From Luteibacter sp. OK325 (GTDB lineage: Bacteria > Pseudomonadota > Gammaproteobacteria > Xanthomonadales > Rhodanobacteraceae), in NCBI RefSeq assembly GCF_003050935.1, contig NZ_QAOX01000008.1, positions 162,970-226,969 on the forward strand: DNA of 64,000 bases, written 5' to 3'. The translations under genes were made by a program, and so were the position numbers. Positions 60,124 to 64,000 of this stretch are shown one piece after another. The first letter of the stretch is position 1. The number at the start of each line of letters is the position of its first letter. The notes under the pieces are model-generated. The model saw only the letters and a list, made by a program, of their open reading frames with translations, was not told the origin of the DNA and searched no databases.

Positions 60124-60896
60124 GGCGTGATGATCGAGGGCGCGAGCCCCGCCTTGCGTTGAAGGTTGACGGCGCCGTCGCGGCCCAGCGGACCGAAACG
60201 CGCGATGAGGTGGGACAGCGCGGTGTCCTCGATGCGCGGCACCAGTTTGCCATCGAGTCGCCAGCCAAGTGGCGTCGCGGCAAGCGCGGCATGAACCACC
60301 AGTGAGCCCTGACCGTCGTCGGCGAGCGTCGCACGCAGGATGCCGCCCTGGCTGGCGGCCTTCAGCGCGATACCGCCGAGCGTGATGTGGCCTTCGGGTG
60401 TTTTGACGGCAGCGGCGCGCCAGAGCACGTCGGCGTCCAGTGCCACCGGCCAGTTGCCCTGTAGCTCCGCGCGCGGCACCTTGCCTTCGATGACCCCGAC
60501 CGGAATCAGCTCCGGTGGGAGCGCCGGACCGCTCAGGGCTGCCGCATCCAGGCGGAAGTCGATGCCCGTCCAGATCGAGTGGTCCGCGTCGGGGCGCTCC
60601 AGGTGCCCCTGGAACCGACCCGCACGACCGTCGAGATTCAGGTCAAGATGGGTGCGCCCGAGGATGGCATCACGGCCCAGGTGCCAGGTCAGGGCGCCCA
60701 GCTCGCGTCCATCGACGGTCGTGACCTTGCCGGCCCGGCCGTTCCAGACGGTCCCCGAGACGTCGTCGAGCACGAAACCGTGCGCGCGCCGGGCGAGGAG
60801 GGACGCGGCCACGCCGGCGGGCATGAACCAGTAGAACAGACCGGCGGCGAACGCCAGCAGGACGACAACCAGGCCGATCCGACGGAACCACTTCAA
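60120..60896 (-). CDS. gspN: Type II secretion system protein N (GspN)
   Basis: 258 aa bitopic inner membrane protein: one N-terminal TM (IGLVVVLLAFAAGLFYWFMP), then a periplasmic domain with the GTVWNGRAG motif typical of GspN/PulN. An accessory type II secretion component. No other gsp gene is in the window; it heads an operon of phosphatase and pyrophosphatase genes. Divergent from bioA across 56 bp. Confidence 0.88.
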   Translation of the reverse strand: MKWFRRIGLVVVLLAFAAGLFYWFMPAGVAASLLARRAHGFVLDDVSGTVWNGRAGKVTTVDGRELGALTWHLGRDAILGRTHLDLNLDGRAGRFQGHLERPDADHSIWTGIDFRLDAAALSGPALPPELIPVGVIEGKVPRAELQGNWPVALDADVLWRAAAVKTPEGHITLGGIALKAASQGGILRATLADDGQGSLVVHAALAATPLGWRLDGKLVPRIEDTALSHLIARFGPLGRDGAVNLQRKAGLAPSIITP

Positions 60897-60952
60897 ACGA
60901 TCACCTCACCTTTCGACTTGAGGACCGGACGGCAGGGGGCGATCATGGGCGG

Positions 60953-62323
60953 ATGACCGACGCCCTTTTCGTTCCTCAGGCAGCCGACGCGCTCGTCGCG
61001 CGCGACCTGTCCGTCCTCTGGCACCCGTGCACCCAGATGCACGACCACGAAACCCTGCCCATGGTACCCGTGGTACGCGGCGAAGGGGCGTGGCTGGTCG
61101 GCGCGGACGGCAAACGTTACCTGGATGCCGTCAGCTCCTGGTGGACCAACCTGTTCGGCCATGCGGAGCCGCGCATCGCCGGCGCCCTGAAAGACCAACT
61201 GGACCGCCTCGAGCACGTCATCTTCGCCGGCTTCACCCATGAGCCGGCGGTGGAACTGGCCGAAGAGCTGGTCCGTATCACGCCGCAGGGACTCGATCGC
61301 GTCTTCCTGGCAGACAACGGCTCAGCCGCGATCGAAGTGGCGCTGAAGATGAGCTTCCACTACTGGCTCAACCAGGGTCATGGCGAGAAGACCCGCTTCA
61401 TCGCCCTCACCGGCAGCTACCACGGCGAGACCCTTGGCGCACTCTCGGTCAGCGACGTGGCGCTCTACCGCAAGACCTACGCACCGCTCCTGCTGACCCC
61501 CGAGCTCGCACCCTCACCGGATACCTACGAAGGCGAACCCGGCGAGACCCCGAAGGAAATTGCGACGCGCCGCCTGGGCCAGATGCGCGCACTGCTCGAA
61601 CGCCATGCACACGAAACCTGTGCGGTGATCGTCGAGCCCCTGGTCCAGTGTGCCGGTGGCATGCGCATGTACGACGCCTCGTACCTCACTGGCCTGCGCG
61701 CCCTCTGTGACGAATTCCGCGTGCACTTCATCGCCGACGAAATCGCCGTCGGCTTCGGTCGCACCGGCAGCCTTTTCGCCTGCGAACAGGCAGGCGTCTC
61801 GCCCGACTTCATGTGCCTGTCCAAGGGCCTGACGGGCGGCTTCCTGCCGCTATCGGCGGTCGTCACCACGCAGGACGTCTACCAGGCTTTCTATGCCGAG
61901 TACGCGGCGGGTAAAGCGTTCCTGCACTCGCACAGCTATACCGGCAACCCGCTGGCCTGCCGTGCCGCCACCGCCACGCTGAAGATTTTCCGGGACGACC
62001 CCGTGCTCGAGCGCAACCGCGCGCTTGCCGCCCACATGGCAAAGCGGATTGCGCCGCTCGTCGATCATCCGCATGTCGCCGACGTCCGCCAGACCGGCCT
62101 GATCGCCGCGATCGAACTGGTCGCCGACAAGGCGACGCGCGCGCCCTTCCCCGCCGCCGACCGGCGTGGTCTTCGCGTGTACCGCCACGGCCTGGAACAG
62201 GGCGCGCTGCTGCGGCCCCTCGGCAACATCGTGTACTTCATGCCGCCCTATGTCATTACCGAAGGCGAGATCGACTTCATGATCGACACCGCTATCGCGG
62301 GCATCGAAAAGGCCGTGGCCTAG
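60953..62323 (+). CDS. bioA: BioA, adenosylmethionine-8-amino-7-oxononanoate aminotransferase
   Basis: 456 aa class III aminotransferase. DAVSSWWTNLFGHAEP distinguishes BioA; PLP lysine in CLSKGLTGG; DEIAVGFGRTG. Transfers the amino group of SAM to KAPA in biotin synthesis. Other bio genes are not in the window. Stop codon shares CTAG with the convergent gene's stop. Confidence 0.96.
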   Translation: MTDALFVPQAADALVARDLSVLWHPCTQMHDHETLPMVPVVRGEGAWLVGADGKRYLDAVSSWWTNLFGHAEPRIAGALKDQLDRLEHVIFAGFTHEPAVELAEELVRITPQGLDRVFLADNGSAAIEVALKMSFHYWLNQGHGEKTRFIALTGSYHGETLGALSVSDVALYRKTYAPLLLTPELAPSPDTYEGEPGETPKEIATRRLGQMRALLERHAHETCAVIVEPLVQCAGGMRMYDASYLTGLRALCDEFRVHFIADEIAVGFGRTGSLFACEQAGVSPDFMCLSKGLTGGFLPLSAVVTTQDVYQAFYAEYAAGKAFLHSHSYTGNPLACRAATATLKIFRDDPVLERNRALAAHMAKRIAPLVDHPHVADVRQTGLIAAIELVADKATRAPFPAADRRGLRVYRHGLEQGALLRPLGNIVYFMPPYVITEGEIDFMIDTAIAGIEKAVA

Positions 62324-62946
62324 ATCCGCGACAAACCGATCGGAAGATCGCCGAGGCGGGCCATCTCCTCGTCGTCGAACAGATCGGGATGAGCAAGGAA
62401 ATCCATGGCGAAGGCGTGGGCGTCCGCGCCCCAGAACAATTCGCTGCCGATGGCGAGCGTCGGTACGCCGAAAACGCGGGCCTGCATGGCCAGCTCGAAG
62501 TTGGCCTGCAGCGACGCCTTCACCTCGGGTGCCGACAGCGCGGCACGCAGGTCGGTGATACCCAGCGAGGCAGCCAGCGGTGCCAGCGCCTCCGGCGTAT
62601 CCGCCGCGCGACCATGAGCCCAGATCCACTCGAAGATCGATCCCACGGCTTCGACGGTGCCACCCGCCGCAACGCACAGACGGAGGGCCGGCAACGGATT
62701 GAACGGATGGGTCGGCGGAAACTTCAGCGGTACGTTGGCCTGCCGCGCGCGCCACAAGGCGTAGCGATAGGTGAACTCGCGCTTGCCCTCGATCTCGGCC
62801 GGGCCACGTTGTTCCATCTGCTTCAACAGGGCACCGAACAGCATCGGCCGTAACGACACCTCATGCGTCTTGCTCAACTCACGCACCGCCGGCCACTGCA
62901 GCCAGCTGAACATGGATACGAAATCGAAGTACCAGGCGATGGGCAT
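62320..62946 (-). CDS. 2-hydroxychromene-2-carboxylate isomerase family (DsbA-like) protein
   Basis: 208 aa thioredoxin-fold protein of the GST-kappa/HCCA isomerase type: WYFDFVSMFSWL at the N-terminus and FGVPTLAIGSELFWGAD near the C-terminus. It should bind glutathione. The aromatic substrate of HCCA isomerase is not implied by context. Confidence 0.88.
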   Translation of the reverse strand: MPIAWYFDFVSMFSWLQWPAVRELSKTHEVSLRPMLFGALLKQMEQRGPAEIEGKREFTYRYALWRARQANVPLKFPPTHPFNPLPALRLCVAAGGTVEAVGSIFEWIWAHGRAADTPEALAPLAASLGITDLRAALSAPEVKASLQANFELAMQARVFGVPTLAIGSELFWGADAHAFAMDFLAHPDLFDDEEMARLGDLPIGLSRI

Positions 62947-63028
62947 GCACGGGCTCCGTCGGAATGGACCGACGATAGCGATCCCCGTCGCTGGCTACAA
63001 TGGACGTTCCGTGACACAAGGCTCATTC

Positions 63029-63763
63029 ATGCGAACCATCCGCATCCACGTCGACATGCCGCTCGCCAGCGGCCGGGACGTCACCCTGCCTGCCCAGGCC
63101 GGCGAGCATGTCGCCCGCGTGCTGCGCATGGAGGTGGGGGCGCCCGTGGTGCTGTTCGCCGGTAATGACGGCATGGAGTTCGACGCGACCCTGGCATCGG
63201 TTGGCAAGCGCGAGGTGGTCGCTTCGGTGGGCGAAGGCCGCCTGGTCACCAATGAGTCGCCGCTGTCCCTCATCCTCGCCCAGGGCGTGGCACGCGGCGA
63301 GAAGATGGACCTGATTGTGCAGAAGGCGACCGAACTCGGCATCGCACGCATCGTCCCGCTCCTGACCGAGCGCTCCGAAGTGAAGCTGGATGCCGCCCGC
63401 AGCGAAAAGCGCCTGGCGCACTGGCGCGCCGTGGCGTCGAGCGCGTGCGAACAGTCGGGGCGTGCCCGTGTACCGGTCATCGACGCCGCACAGCCGCTGG
63501 CAGCGTGGCTCGCTTCGCTGGGCGAAGGTGGGCCCATGCGTCTGGCCCTCTTACCCGAAGGCTCGAAACGCCCCGGCGAACTCCGGCTCACCGACGCTGC
63601 CATCCTTGCCATCGGGCCGGAAGGTGGCTTCGGTGAGCGCGACCGTACGGCACTGGCCGCTGCGGGCTTCACGGGCCTCAAGCTGGGGCCGCGCATCCTG
63701 CGCACCGAAACGGCCGGCCTCGCCGCGATCGCGGCGCTGCAGGCCTTGTACGGCGATATTTGA
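63029..63763 (+). CDS. rsmE: RsmE, 16S rRNA m3U1498 methyltransferase
   Basis: 244 aa SPOUT methyltransferase. RIVPLLTERSEVKL, AIGPEGGFGERDRTAL and LGPRILRTETAGLAAIAAL form the knotted SAM site. Methylates U1498 in the decoding region of 16S rRNA. ATG 63029 starts MRTIRIHVDMPL; the frame continues upstream without RsmE-like sequence. Confidence 0.96.
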   Translation: MRTIRIHVDMPLASGRDVTLPAQAGEHVARVLRMEVGAPVVLFAGNDGMEFDATLASVGKREVVASVGEGRLVTNESPLSLILAQGVARGEKMDLIVQKATELGIARIVPLLTERSEVKLDAARSEKRLAHWRAVASSACEQSGRARVPVIDAAQPLAAWLASLGEGGPMRLALLPEGSKRPGELRLTDAAILAIGPEGGFGERDRTALAAAGFTGLKLGPRILRTETAGLAAIAALQALYGDI

Positions 63764-63779
63764 AATGTAGGCGCCGACC

Positions 63780-63849
63780 TGTGACAGCCGATCTGCGGGA
63801 GCCGATCTACGGGAGCCGATCTATGGGAGCCAGTCTGTGGGAGCCGCTT
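63780..63849 (+). repeat. Five 14-bp tandem units leading into a REP-like unit
   Basis: Units TGTGACAGCCGATC, TGCGGGAGCCGATC, TACGGGAGCCGATC, TATGGGAGCCAGTC and TGTGGGAGCCGCTT follow one another, all variants of the REP-like head TGTGGGAGCCGCTT. Confidence 0.88.
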
Positions 63850-63916
63850 CAGCGGCGAATCCGCGGCAGCGGGCCATGTCCCGGCAGCACCCATCGCCGC
63901 TGAAGCGGCTCCTTGT
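63836..63916. repeat. REP-like inverted pair
   Basis: TGTGGGAGCCGCTTCAGCGG and inverted GCCGCTGAAGCGGCTCC, about 40 bp apart, after rsmE. Confidence 0.9.
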
Positions 63917-64000
63917 ATCTTGGGCATGCCTCCCGCTGGGAGGTGCAGCAAGTGAGATCCCGGGGAGGCCGCCGGCTCCTGGAAGCAGAATTATCTGACT
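63917..64000. other. Unassigned end of window
   Basis: No protein-like reading frame, tRNA or RNA motif I can support. It contains a CCTCCCGCTGGGAGG dyad; the sequence continues past the window. Confidence 0.3.

Noticed and set aside
63917..64000. Possible small RNA at the window end
   Set aside because: It has some dyads, but does not match the 5' regions of 6S RNA, tmRNA, RNase P RNA or SRP RNA as I know them, and it is cut by the window edge.

Overview
The window is a GC-rich chromosomal segment of a gammaproteobacterium of the Xanthomonadales (Lysobacterales). A Rhodanobacteraceae member close to Luteibacter or Dyella is the best guess. The clues are the alternative MurL/MurD2 route to D-Glu peptidoglycan, an Rrf2-sufB-ACT-sufC-sufD-sufS cluster, a fused aspartate kinase/diaminopimelate decarboxylase, tgt-yajC-secD-secF, separate motAB, and a family of REP-like palindromes (GAGCCGATTCATCGGC and GAGCCGCTTCAGCGGC types) in many intergenic gaps. 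The genus is inference. I see no tRNA, rRNA, CRISPR array, prophage or insertion sequence; this is mostly core chromosome.

Layout. 1-6.8 kb: the end of a CPBP protease, then a tight four-gene signalling operon (triple-receiver hybrid histidine kinase, CheR, receiver-less CheB, REC-GGDEF diguanylate cyclase). 6.8-13 kb: LysR regulator and divergent YeiH-type exporter with a clear operator between them, a class III aminotransferase/HAD phosphatase pair, a MipA-like porin and a second CPBP protein. 12.8-19.5 kb: SUF iron-sulfur operon with its Rrf2 regulator, an ACT-domain protein, a GNAT and a Rieske ferredoxin. 19.5-25 kb: MlaA with a small DUF2384-like protein, an OmpR/EnvZ-type pair, and glnK-amtB behind a sigma-54 promoter. 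25-31 kb: a UDP-sugar dehydrogenase, an exported amine oxidase/cytochrome c/RidA operon, and AmgK-MurU cell-wall recycling.

31-42 kb: motAB behind a sigma-28 promoter, a PAS histidine kinase divergent from a single-domain receiver, secDF-yajC-tgt, and a FliK/FhlB-like pair behind another sigma-28-like promoter. 42-48 kb: aspartate kinase/DAP decarboxylase, MurL and MurD2 in one overlapping operon, linking DAP/lysine supply to peptidoglycan precursor synthesis. 48-54 kb: APC permease, Tat-exported isoquinoline oxidoreductase-like molybdoenzyme (two subunits), methyltransferase and intracellular PHB depolymerase. 54-64 kb: SLC13-type carrier, a VGSGE-repeat envelope protein, a small secreted Gly/His/Arg-rich protein, a five-gene gspN-hisN-nudE-cysQ-mazG chain joined by 4-nt overlaps, then bioA, a DsbA-like isomerase, rsmE and REP-like repeats.

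Most interesting candidates: (i) the kinase-CheR-CheB-GGDEF operon, where glutamate pairs in the kinase coiled coil could be methylation sites although no chemoreceptor is encoded; (ii) the periplasmic amine oxidase-cytochrome c-RidA set, which looks like a self-contained amine oxidation chain with imine clean-up; (iii) the fused aspartate kinase/DAP decarboxylase-MurL-MurD2 operon; (iv) the sigma-28-driven FliK/FhlB pair.
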